NCBI GenBank assembly: GCA_029717555.1 | Contig: JAMDHS010000084.1 | Span: 25,403-89,402, forward strand | Source: Peribolospora baueri | Lineage: Eukaryota > Basidiomycota > Peribolosporomycetes > Peribolosporales > Peribolosporaceae | Direction of reading: 5' to 3' | DNA length: 64,000 bases | Shown here: one piece after another, positions 40,051-51,100 of the stretch | Numbering within the stretch: position 1 is the stretch's first letter | How the letters are laid out: each line of letters begins with the position of its first letter | Made by a program: the position numbers and the translations under genes | Notes under the pieces: generated by a model | What the model was told of the DNA's origin: nothing | What the model saw: only the letters and a program-made list of their open reading frames with translations | Database searches by the model: none

Positions 40051-43000
40051 TCAGGACGTCCTCGCCGACCCAAGGCGCGACGAAGCGCCGGCGGCGGGAA
40101 CGGAAACGGAAACGGAAACGGAAACGGGATAGTCCCGATAGTCCCTCTCCCGCGCCTTCTCTTCCATCCACGTCCTCAATGCCTTTGGGCTGCTCCACGC
40201 CGGGCTCTTCAGGTCCAGACCCAAGGACGCCGTCGAGACGGGCGTCGTCGCCGGCGACGACCCCCTCTGCTGCGTTTTCGTCGGCGTCGTTAACATGCCC
40301 CCCGAAGGCGGCATCATCGCCGGCGTCAGCATCGCCGTCGTCGTTGCCGACGTCGGCGTAGACGTCCCCACCGAGTAGGCCGAGACGGACCAGGCGGCGG
40401 ACGCCGGCGTGGTCGCCGTCGCCATCGCCGTGGAGGCGAGCCAAGCGGACCGCTGGTCCGCGATCCTCTTCGACCGAGGGCTCATCGTCGGAGACAACGA
40501 CGACGACAACGACGTCACGGCCACCACGTTCATCTCCGCGCCGCCTCCGAGAGACTTGGCCAGGTCGAGTTGGGCCAGCGGTTGTGGCGCCCCGCGCTTG
40601 CCTTGGCCGCCTCCACCACCACCACGGTTTCCGACGGGCTCGACGGCGGAGATCGAATACGACCTCGGCGGCGGAGCAGCGTCGCCTGCACCGACCTTGA
40701 ACGCTCTCGCCTGCTCCTCCGCCAGCTCGTCCCAAGGGCTCGAGCTCGACGCGAGGGGAGGAAAGGTGTCCAGAGGCGACGGTGATCTTCTGTTCTCCAA
40801 AGGAGACCCGGCCGACTGCGTGCGCCGCGGGATTTTGAGATGAAGGATTTCCCCGGGCCGCTCGTCCGATTCGGCAGGCGGCGGCGGTGGCGATGACGAC
40901 GACGACGACGACAACGACGACGAAGACGATGACGGCTTTTCCGTCGGAGGCGGCTTGGGAAAGCGGAACGACTGCGCTGCCTCGTTGTTATTGTGCCTCT
41001 TCCGGTGCGACTGCTGCGCGGTGGGAGCGGCAGTAGTCCGCTTTGACGGAGCGGGAGCAGAGGAGTCGAGGGAAGAAGCCAAGTGCCGCCTGCCCTCGTC
41101 GCCGCCGCCCGCATCATCGTGATCGCCGGCGGCACGACGTTTGGACAGAGTGAGCGGCGGCCGCATCTCGATCTCGACCTCGGCCTTGTTGTTGTTGTTG
41201 TCGCCGTCGTCGTCGCCGTCGGAAGAAAGAACGCTCTCAAACCTTCGATTTTCCCCGTCCTTGATGGCGAAACCGGCGGTGGCAGCTTCTCCAAGACTGG
41301 CGACAGACTGCCGGTTATTCCAGCTAATACTTTGGCTTTGGCTCTCCACGTTGGACACGCAGGTCGAGAAGGACGAGAACGCCGATCTGGGCTGTCGACG
41401 ACGACGCTCGCACTCGCTAGGACTTGCTTCTTCGCCCAAGTCCTGGTCGGTCTCTGAAGGAGCGTACGACTCGTCGACCACCCACTCGTTGTTATCCATC
41501 TTTTCCTTCCTGCCGCCGCCCTTGGCATGCGGGCCTCCTCGTCGAGATGACGTCGGCGGAGAGCGGAGCAGGCACTGGACGGGGCCGCCGGTCGGGGGGG
41601 GAGGAGGGATAGGGCTCGTGGGCGGCGGGGCTGGGCGCTGTTGTAGAAGGGAGCAACGGCGAGAGGGCGAGCCGCCGAGCCTACGAAGAGGGCTTCCGGC
41701 ACTTGTTGACGATGCGACGGAATCGCGCTTTGGCGACGGAGCGTGGGACGAGGTCGTCGTCGTCGTGGTTTCAGGCAACGAGGCGGCTGTGAGGGGTCGG
41801 ACGGGACCGGCGGCCCGGTCGACGGGCGAGGGAGAGGACAAGTAGAGCGAGTCTGTGTGACCTCGAGTTCGAGGGGCGATGGGGGAGGGCGCATCGGTGA
41901 GATTGAGCGAAGGGGAGCGGCCGATCTGCGACGGCGAGGAGAAAAGCAAAGAAGACGTTCAGGCACACACACACACACACATCACGAGAGGGGAAGGAAG
42001 GAAGCGGCGTACCTCGTTCGCGTCGCCTAACAAGCTCCCCCTATCCCTATCGCTATAGAGCAAGAGCACCTCGGCCACCCTCCCCGTATCTTCATCCCCG
42101 GCGTATTTCTCTCTTCCATCCTCGTCCTCATCCTCCGTGTGTGCCGAACGCGAATTCGAATTCGAAGATTGCGACGCCAACGTCCACCGAGCGCTATCCC
42201 CGCTGCTGCTCTTGGTAAGATCGACAAGGTGCGAGCCAGAGGTGACGAGGTGGCCGAGCCTGTCGAGGGCGTCCTCGCTCTCCTCGCTGCCCATACCCAT
42301 GCTGTCTATGGTGGTGGTGCTGCTGGTGGTGGTGATGATGGCGGCAGAGGTCCGGCGGGCCTCTTCTTCTTCTTCGCCGACGACGTCGTCGTGCTCTGGA
42401 CCGTGACCGTTTGAGGTGGAACAGAGCTCGACGTGCCTCGGCCGAGGCGTGCTCTCGAGTCCGGCGGCGACGGCACCGTCCGACGCTTCCGCACCCGGGC
42501 CATCGCCATCTCTTCCTCCATCTTCTTCGTCTGCGACCGCGACCGGATCCGACTCCACCCGCTCCTCCTCGTCGACCCACTCGCCCTGCCTCTCCTGGTC
42601 GCTTTCATCGTCGTCATCGTCCATGGGAGCGGCCGACGCCGTCGAGCCGGACAGCCCGACGACGCCATCGATGCCCAAGCCGAGCGCGCCATGGTCGACA
42701 TTACGACTCCGAGTCCGGTTCGGCCGACTTGCCGTCCGTTCTCCCACTCTGACCCTCCCCCAGACCTCGACCTCGACCGCCTCGCCCTCGGCGGCCTCGG
42801 CAGCCTCTTCAATCCGCATCTGCATCTCCTCCTCCTCATCCCCACACGTCACAATCTCCAACGCATCGCGTATCAACCTCATCTCCACCTCCATCCTATC
42901 GATCGCTTTGAGCGCGTGGCGTACTGCGTCTTCCCTTGCCCGTATGCCCGCTCGTCGTCTCGCTCGAGCTCGTGCTTGTCCTTTCGCTTGTCCTTTCGCT

Positions 43001-44436
43001 TCTGCTGTCCTGTCCGCGCTCGTGCTCGAGGTCTGGTGCCGGCCGTCGACAAGGGGCAGAGGTGTCGTGCGGCCTGGCCACTCCTCTTCCTCCTCCTCCT
43101 CTTCCTCCACCCTGTCCTTGCCCTTGTTTTTGTTCTTGTTGTCCCCCATGCCCAGGACGGCGGCGGCGCAGTCAATATCGACGGCGTGAAGCCTAGCGTC
43201 GCGGTAGGAGAGCGAGCGGGAGGCAGATAGGGAGGAGAGGGACGATACCGATGTCGACGACGACGAAGAAGAAGAAGATGATGATGACGACGGCGACGTC
43301 CGTTGGAGCTCCGGAGACGGAGAAAATGACGGCGATTGGCCGGCGTCGGTCTTTGCTGGGGCGAGGTGGGCATGGGCTGGCTCGAGCGTCGGCACCGGCA
43401 CCGGTGGCAGGCGCTGGTTGGAAACCATATTCGGAGAGGGAGCGGCCGCGGCGGAGGAGGAAGACGAAACGGAATCGTTCCTCCCTCTCTCCCTGTGCCT
43501 GCCGAGGATGGGCACTGGCGGTGTCGACGCACCTCCGAGCCGGTCTCGTTCGCGGTGCTGCAAGAGGAACAGCTCCTTGCGCTGCACCACCTTGCCGCGG
43601 TTCGCCCATGATGCCGCGGGCAGGGGCGCCATGGCCGTAGTGGTAGTGGTAGCGCCAGTAGCAGTAGCAGAGCTCGGTTTGACGCCCCCTTCCTCCGGCC
43701 GGTCGACCGCGGCAGCGTTCGGGAACACGTCGTTGGACAACAGCGTGGGAGTGGAAGAGGCGGAGCGAGACGGGCGAGCGGCCCTGCCGGTCGTCCTAAA
43801 CGGCTCTGACCGAGGGGAGAGAGGTCGACTGGCGAGGGAGGACATGGGCATGGACATGGACGAGCTCGGTCGGTCCGTCAGGTCGCCGTCCGCGCCGTTC
43901 GCGCCGTCCGAGCTCGGGCCGGCGCCCGTCCCTTTCGGCCCGGGGAGGGGCAATGGGACGGAGACGAGGGTTGGCGTGGAAGGTTTGGAGGAGGCAGGAG
44001 TGGAGTACTGTGAGCGTGTCCGGCGATGGGCCGTCGAGTCAAAGGTGTGGGAGGAAGAAGTAGTTGCGGCGGTGGAGGAGGAGGAGGAAGAGGAAGAGAA
44101 GGGCCGGCTGTCTTCGCTCATGCTCTTGCTCCTGCCGTGGTGGAACGGGCGAAAGGGACCGACGGCAGCAGAGCCGGAGGAGAAGAAGGGCGAGGGCATC
44201 TTGGAGGGTGTCCGGGAGGAGGTGCGGGCGGTGATGGGGGGACGAGCGGGGGGCAGGGCGCGCGGGCGGGAAGAGATGGATAGAAAGGGATCAGAGTGGA
44301 GTGGGTGAAGGTGAGAGCGGTGGTCGTCGGTTGTTGGTGGTGGTGGTGGCGGTGGTGGTAGTAGTAGTGGTGGTGGTGGTGGTTCGGCGGTGGCGGTGAC
44401 GGTGAGGCCGAGCGAACGACGGTTGTACCTGACCAT
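40051..44436 (-). CDS. Large disordered protein of unknown function
   Basis: Two exons, 44436-42013 (808 codons exactly) and 41925-40051 (624 codons plus stop), give 1,432 residues. The intron has a clean gtacgc donor and cag acceptor, joining DANE to IGRSPSLN. Almost the whole protein is predicted disordered by eye: a poly-Pro block near residues 18-34, many Ser runs, Asp/Glu runs (EEEEEEEEE near 43100, DDDDD), Thr runs and His-rich patches. A possible helix is RAREDAVRHALKAIDRMEVE. Short motifs that look less random are PFHHGRSKSM, KVVQRKELFLLQHRERDRLG and, near the end, SPAWSSPKALRTWMEEKARE. The last residues are a Val-Ser repeat encoded by GGAAAC microsatellites. I recognise no family. 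It could be a polarity, signalling or transcription scaffold. The frame stays open for 4.3 kb, which makes a real gene likely. Confidence 0.75.
40097..40128. repeat. GGAAAC hexanucleotide repeat inside a coding C-terminus
   Basis: About five tandem GGAAAC units on the plus strand. On the coding (minus) strand they encode the Val-Ser repeat just before the C-terminus of the 1,432-residue protein. Confidence 0.85.
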
Positions 44437-45983
44437 GCTTTCTATCTTTCCACTAGCGACTAGTGACTAGCGGTGAGGGAGACGGGGTATTGTATCGGGA
44501 GGAGCGCACGGACCGCGTGGGGCGCAACGTGGAGCGTGCTTGGGCCGAACAGGCCGACGGCGAGGGAGGCAAGAGAAGAGAAAGAGACAGCGGCAAAGGC
44601 GAATCCGCTGTCGGCGGCCGCGATGCGCTGCTGCTGCTGCTGCATAGGCCACGCACGGACCGACGCCGACGCCGAGGGCGAGCAAGCGATTTGTGGCCGC
44701 GTCGAGGCGGCGTACGCGATGTAATTACGTGCGCCTTGGGCGGGGCGGTGAGTCGCGCCGCGGCTCGTCTCACTGAAAGAGAACTGGAGGCGGTGGAGGA
44801 GGGAAAAGAGAAGAAAGCGTGGGTGGAGCGGAGAAAAGAGAGCGAAAGAAGGGAGCGGCGGTGGTGGAAGGGAGGGCGAGGAAAGAGGAGGACGATCGAT
44901 GGCGCTCGATCGTAATAACAGGCGACGACACGACACGACAACACGGATGGCGACCAGCGACGGCGCTCCGCTCAGAGTGAGCGCACGAACGACGCGCGGC
45001 ATCCGTCCGTGTCCGTGTCCGTTCAAGTACAAGTACAAGTACAAGCCAGCCATCTCGCGATCTCGCGCTGGCTGGCGAGGAAGGAGGAAGCGGGCAAGGT
45101 ACGATGCGCGTCCGTCGTCATAGTACGGGCTGTGGAACGCCGGCGGGAACAGCGAACAGCGAGCAGAGCGACGAGATGGTCACGGCGCGTCTGGCTGCGT
45201 CACCGAGACGATCGAATCAGCGCCGTTCCATACGTCGAGACATGGAAGGCACGGAACGAGGCGGGCGAGCGAGCGAGATGGTGCGTGGGCGAGGAACGGA
45301 GAGCGGGGTGAACGTCTCAGTGCAACTTTCCTTTCCGGTGAGGTGAGATGGCTCGTCGCTATAGTTGCTGTATCATGCTCGAGCGCTCGCCCGTCCATGC
45401 ATCCTCCACCTTCCATCTTTCATCCTTCCATCCTTTCAGCCTTCTGCCGTCCCATCTCCCGTCGTAGTCACCGCCCATTCGATATGACGCTCCCAGTCGG
45501 ATCACTGCCGTCCGCACGTGGCACCCACGTGGTCACTCACCCCTCAGGGGCGTCGTTCACCGCCGCCGCTCACCGCAGCCCCACCTCGACGTGGACCCGG
45601 CAGGCAGGCCGAGTCGGGTCGAGTCGAGTCGAGATGATGGGTGCTCCGCTCTTTCGAGCCCGGCCCGTTCCCCTTTCCCTCGTCTCCTCTCTCTCCTTCC
45701 CTTCTTTTTTACTGCTCGCGCACGTCTCTTCTGACGTCCAACCTCCAATTGGAACACCCTCCCGCCGCCTAACGAACGAACGAACGAACGACCGAATAAC
45801 GGAACAACGGAACGATCGATCGAACAACAAACATACCCAGGGCATCAAAGCACGAACCACCAACGACCGTAACGATCCCGACGATGCTGGCCACCCGCTC
45901 TCGCTCCTGATCCTCGCCGCAGATAAACGCCCTCTTTCACCGCTACGGACGGACGGCTCGGACGCGGACGCGGACGATCGAGG
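44437..45983. promoter_or_regulatory. Divergent promoter region, 1.5 kb
   Basis: It separates two genes transcribed outward, so both 5' regions lie here. Visible elements are short repeats (AAGTAC four times near 45025-45045, GAACGAAC near 45770-45790) and a pyrimidine-rich stretch at about 45400-45480. No RNA gene or coding exon was recognised, although open frames exist on both strands. Confidence 0.45.
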
Positions 45984-48425
45984 ATGTACGCCGGCCTGCC
46001 GGCCTACGACGATGACGACCACCACCACCACCTCGGTCGCCACCACTCACACGAAGCGGGGCGTTATCTATACGATGCCCCGCCGCTCCCACGCGAAGAT
46101 CAACGCCCAAACCACGACTCTGACCCGGACATCGACGAACAAGATCTGGCCGAGTATGCGGAGGCGGCGAGGAGAGAAGAAGACATGGCCGGCAACGCGA
46201 GTAGGAGGGGCACGGGCACGTCCTTGTCCGTTGGATCTGTCTATCGCCATTCCCTCCCTCCCCCTCGCCCATCCGTATCGTCGTCCAGTTATCGGCACGT
46301 CTATCAACGCGCGGGAGAGGACCAGTACGAGAGCCAGCACGGCTATCGTGACCCCTACGTCCACCATTACGATGTCCAGCCACACTCTTACCCTGACCCA
46401 CTCCTCTTCTCGTCCCCGGCGCCCCTCCCAGGCCCCTCCTCTCCGCCCTCCGTCTCCGTCTCTTCTGCCCGCACCCGCTCCTCCTACCCTTACGGACACT
46501 TTTTGCAGCCCCACTTCGCCGCGGATGGTCTGACAGGCGAGGAGAGCCCGGAGATGTTCAAGCCCGACGCGCCTCACCATCTTCGGACCGACACCGGCGC
46601 CGGAGGGGCCGGCGAATTCGGCGCGATCGGCCGCCATTCTGTCCTGAAGAACGACGACATAGAAGACCTGCCTCATTTCCCTCGTTGGTCTAGGGCTTGG
46701 GTGAGTCGGCAGCCGTTCACGCACCTTATCGGGGAGGTGAAAAAAGCGCCTCTTTTATTCACCTGCGCTCTATCTATACCAGTACGGAGGCCACCTGTCG
46801 ACCAACGGCCACGCCTACACAGCCTATACCCCGCCCTCCGCCGTCGGAGGCGGCTCATCGGACCCGTACGGTGGATGGGAGACGGCTGAATCAGGAGGCG
46901 CCTACTCCCACCCTTCCCTCCTCGCCCCTTCCTTTCGCCCTCATGGCGGCAGCGCGAGACAGCAGCACCAACAGCTGGCGGAGTACGTCAAGGAAGAGCG
47001 GATCCGCATGCTCGAAAAGGAGTTTGGCACAAAGGTCAAGAGGAAGGGAGAGGAGGCAGCCGAAGAAGACGAAGACGAAGAGAAGGAAGAGTTGTTACCT
47101 GGCACCGTGGACAACCGCGGTAGACTGGTCACCGTCGGCAAGAAGAAACGTGCCGCTGCGAGGTGGGCACAGGGTGTCTTGGGCCTCTCTGCCGTGGGCG
47201 CTGGTGTTGGGGGTGTGTTGGTGAGTTGTGATACGCTGGCTTGGTGGGCGGTTTGAGTGAGGTCTCCTCACGCTTGCCGCATGTGTGTGCTGAATCTCCT
47301 CCTTTCCACATACGTCCAGCTTCTCAAACCCAATCCCGCGCCGCCACCCAAAGGCACCCTGCCGTCCTACGTCCTCTACGTCGTCTCTCTCCTCTCCTTC
47401 CTTCTTACCTTCTATCTCTACGTCATCTCCCCCACTTGCTGCGCCGGGCCTCGACGACGCGGCGGCGGCGGACAGGGCTGGGCGGGAGCGGATGGACTCG
47501 GCGGGCTTGTCATACCCGTCATCTCCGCGGGCGGACCGGCCGGTGGGGGAGGCTGCTGTGGAGGAAGGAAGAAGACACCGATGACGACGGCGAGAGCGAG
47601 CGTAGGGGGACTCGGCGGCGGCAGGAGAGGCGCCCAGCCTGTGTCGGTCAACCTCATCGTCGACCCTTCCCTCCTCGGCGCGGCAAGCTCGGGCGGTCTC
47701 ATCGACAAGAAGACGACGAAGAAGAAGAAGGGACGACGACAAGGAGGCGTCGTCGCCGACGATGGCGATTCCGAGCCAGATGCGTCCTCTTCTTCTCCCT
47801 TCTCTTCTGACGACGACGACGACCATCTCCCAGGGCGCGCTCGCCGGGGTCGCAAGCGAGGAAAGGGCCGCAGGCCGGCGGCGGGAGCGCTGGGCGTGGT
47901 GGGACAGATGAGGATGAAGGCGAGATGGGCCGAGGCGCGCACGTCGCTCAAGGTCCGCCTCGCTTGGGACGTGGTGCAGGCCGTCGTGTGGATTTTTGTA
48001 TCCGTGCTCGTCATCGGCGTCGGAAAGAAGTGTCCTCCCGGCACCGCCGGCGGGTGGTCAGTCCTGCTTTTCTTTACTCGGCGGCCGAAGCCCGACGGCC
48101 GGGCTTTCGTATATGCGAAGCGCTCACCTAACCTATTTATCTGCCCCTAACCCGAACTTTTTGCTTCTCGCTTCTCGCTTCTCCGCAGGTGCGACGCCTA
48201 CAACGGCGCTACGGCCTGCGGAGCGCTCCTCATCGTAGCTTTCGGTGCCAGCATCTTCTTCGACGCCACAGACTTGCGGTGAGCCAGCTCGGTTCGGTTC
48301 GGTGCCTGCCCCGCCGTTCGGTTCCAGCGAAGCTCACCCTCACCCTACCTTGTCCTCGCCTCGCCTCGGTCGTCAACGATGGTCATTGCAGCATGACCCG
48401 GCGTCCGCCTAAAGCCGTCCTCTGA
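45984..48425 (+). CDS. Predicted multi-span membrane protein with long disordered N-terminus
   Basis: Five exons. Exon 1 (45984 to about 46699) starts MYAGLPAYDDDDHHHHLGRH and is Tyr/His/Ser/Pro-rich, ending near IEDLPHFPRWSRAW. Exon 2 (about 46783-47220) continues YGGHLSTNGHAYTAYTPPSA, a charged helix EYVKEERIRMLEKEFGTKVK and a first hydrophobic segment (WAQGVLGLSAVGAGVGGVL). Exon 3 has LPSYVLYVVSLLSFLLTFYL, a Gly/Cys-rich loop, basic and acidic disordered stretches, then VVQAVVWIFVSVLVIGVG. Exon 4 has CDAYNGATACGALLIVAFGA and FFDATDLR. A final 35-nt exon adds MTRRPPKAVL. Four membrane spans are plausible, with Cys residues (KKCPPGT, GWCDAYNGATACG) placed to form disulphides between the last two. 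No named family was recognised; the membrane core looks like a conserved fungal protein. All junctions keep frame. Confidence 0.75.
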
Positions 48426-48940
48426 GATTTGGCCCCGCTCGCCTAGCCCCCGTGTCGTGTCGTTCATGTCGTGTCGTGTCGCGTTTCCTTCCATTCTGCA
48501 TTCGTCCACTTGTGTGTGTACAGTAACTCGAGTACGACGCTTCACATTTCCCGTCTCCCTTTCCCCCTCCCCTCCCCTCCACCCGTCTCAACGTTTCATC
48601 TCATCGAGCGATTCCCGATCCCCCAAAGGTTCCTTTTTTTTTTCGCGTGTTCCATCGCCCCGCCTGCATCGAAATGCCGACCCGGATATATCCAACTCAT
48701 CGCTCCCACTCGATCCCTCTCCGCGCGGGCACGGACGTGAACCGACTTTTTCCCCGCTTTTTCCCCGCTCGCACACACACACAAATCCCGAAAACCGTGA
48801 TTTTATTCTTTCCTTCCCCCCCCCCCCCGGGGGCCGAAATGCGTGCCGTGCCGCACGCGCCGGCTCCCTTAGCCCGTGTCGATCTTTCTCTCTCCCGGAC
48901 GGACGGACGGGCTTCGATGGCCGTGAAAGAAAGCGGGATG
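48426..48940. other. Convergent intergenic region
   Basis: The 3' flanks of the multi-span membrane gene (+) and ARL5 (-). It contains a run of 13 C at about 48816-48828 followed by five G, a CACACACA stretch near 48772, and pyrimidine-rich DNA. No gene was seen. Confidence 0.5.
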
Positions 48941-50743
48941 TCACGATCCCGTCAAACACCCGGCGAGCCAATCCAGGCCTTCTTCGAGACTGACGTGACG
49001 TGACGTGTTTGCGAGAGGGAGAGGGAGAGCGGCGTTTTTTTTGTCCGGTCAGAACGGATCGGACGGACAGACGGACGGACGGATGGATGGACATCTCTCT
49101 TGTCACGGCAGAGTCGCTTGCGCTCTCAAAGACTCACCCTTTGCCTGTCATCGCGCTGCATCCGACCTGTTTGTTGTTGGGCCCGGGGGGGGGGGGGGGC
49201 GGGCACGGATACGGACACGGACACGGACACAGATGACGGTACGGAAAGAAGGCAAAGGATAGGCCAAGAGCGTGTTAGGAGTCAAGAGTTGCCTACGATA
49301 GCTGCGGATCAATGAGCCTGGGTGATGACGGGGACGGCCGAACCTCGGACTCACGATCTGCCATTGCCCTATGCGCCGCGTCGAGACGTGCGTGAAAAAA
49401 AAAGGAGTTTAAGTCCGAATTCGACGATGCCAAAAAGACCACTGACGATCGTTGACGAACCGCTCGAGCAACGCCGAAGGGGAAGACGAGGGACAGACAC
49501 GTCGACGACTCACGATCCTTCAAATTTGTCAGGGACAGGGCCGTAGAGATCTCGGCTGCGGACATGCACCCTCCGATGTCTTGCTTGTTCGCGAACACGA
49601 GGAGCGGGAGGCCTTTGGTGGCCTGGAGCGGGTGTGCCCGGTGGTCACGAGGTGGGAGAATAAGTATCGTAAGGTGCTGCCGCCTACACGAGACTCCCGA
49701 TGACATGATCGTTCCCGCATCGTCGCAGTGTTGGAGTAGAAAAAAAGAGTGAGACAGAGACCAGAAGTCTGCTCACCTCGTCTGCGCAGACTCGGTGCAG
49801 CTCCTCGCGGCCTAGTGATGTTCGCGTCCGGTCAGTGGAGTCAACAACGAAAATCACTGACAGAGCGGGTGTGAGGGACGCAAGAGAGCATGTGAGAGAT
49901 GTACTTCACTATAAAGGTAACAGCATTCTATACCCACCGGCCTTTGTAGCCGTCAGATACTGGCTCCAAGTCTGTCTCAAGCTCGTCTGGCCTCCTACGT
50001 CCCATCTTTGGCACACGGTCGCGGGGAAATGTTCACACTTGTCAGAACGGATGAAAGACACCTCCAGAACAAGGAAAATGTAAAAACGCACAATGAGAAT
50101 CGAAGATTCTTGTAGGTATAGTTCTCATGATTAGAGCCGACTGTCGGTGCTGTTGCGACCTGTATCACCGAACCATCCAAAGCCACACTCAGCTCTGTCG
50201 TGACGATAGCACGGATGTGAGGGAGAAAGAGGGCTGTCTGACCACAGCGCCCATCGTAATCTGAGGACGTGAGACAAGAAGCATGAAACGGGTCAGATGG
50301 GACTATCCAAGACATGCACATTATTGGACTTTTGACGATGCTCGATGCCATCAGCAGCACCATAACGCACCTTATACAAGATCGTCGTCTTGCCTGACAT
50401 GCCGCCGCAACCATGGCCAGCGAAATGTCACGAGTGGTCAGTCGGCCAGGCAATTGGCATCAGCAGACCTTGCTTTCATCAGCAAGTATACAGCGTGAAA
50501 CCCTTCTCTAACGGAGTTTCTCCATTGGAAATAGGGCGGCCCACCTGCATTATCGAGACTGGACAGGGACGGGACCGAAACGGCGGTGTCGAGGGGAACA
50601 TTTTGAGATCATAACGAATGGCCGGTGCTTAAGCTGAACAGGTTCTCCTCTCCCGTAATCGTCCCAACTTACCCGAGGATACATATCTTGACTTCTGGCT
50701 GAGAGAAGATCCTTTGCCATAACGTAGAGAAAGTCACGCCCAT
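48941..50743 (-). CDS. ARL5: ARL5-type Arf-like small GTPase, 11 exons with micro-exons
   Basis: A Golgi-type Arf-like GTPase of 180 residues. Exons were assembled by splice site and phase: 50743-50673, 50558-50545 (14 nt), 50393-50371 (23 nt), 50260-50243 (18 nt), 50159-50092, 50005-49938, 49856-49777, 49622-49514, 49368-49355 (14 nt), 49166-49138 (29 nt), 48989-48941. The sum is 543 nt, exactly 181 codons. The product starts MGVTFSTLW (Gly2 for myristoylation) and has G1 GLDNAGKTTILYK, switch 1 with PTVGSN, G3 WDVGGQTSLR, G4 FANKQD and G5 CSAMTGKG, ending DWLAGCLTGS. The T-V-G-S-N motif, G-G-Q-T-S-L-R and GGCMSAAEIS match ARL5 better than ARF1 or ARL1. In animals ARL5 recruits the GARP tether to the trans-Golgi. 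The gene is absent from budding yeast to my knowledge. The GTPase is certain and the ARL5 subtype likely. Confidence 0.92.
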
Positions 50744-51100
50744 GCTTGCTGCTGCTGACTTAGCCGCCTCTTCCGCTTCTTCCCCTGGGACGCGGGCCGC
50801 TCTATTTGCCCTAACCGCGAAAACAATTTATGAAAATGCTGGGTTTGATCAGCAAATATATCTGCCGTTCTTTGTCACTTCGACGAAAGAGGCACTGACC
50901 GGCACTTATGGGTCGTCAGTGACCTGCGAAGGATAGATAGATGTACATTCGCCAGCGGCGCCCGGCATTATCAGCGCCGGCACTTTCACCGTTTATCACC
51001 GAGTCGATCACTTGTCGGTTGCGGTCTGCCAGTCGATGATTGCACTCTCGCTCTCCTTCCTTTCGCTCCTTGCACTCGTCGACAGAGCTAACAACGCTTC
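50744..51100. promoter_or_regulatory. Divergent promoter ARL5/GPALPP gene
   Basis: A 357-bp gap between two outward-facing start codons, so it acts as a bidirectional promoter. It contains a TATTTATTT-free but moderately AT-rich part (about 50815-50865, including AATTTATGAAAATG), and a pyrimidine-rich leader (CTCTCGCTCTCCTTCCTTTCG) before the plus-strand ATG. Confidence 0.5.

Noticed and set aside
43418-44308. 296-codon plus-strand open frame
   Set aside because: It is antisense to the 1,432-residue gene; the Ser/Glu codon bias of that gene produces a mirrored open frame.
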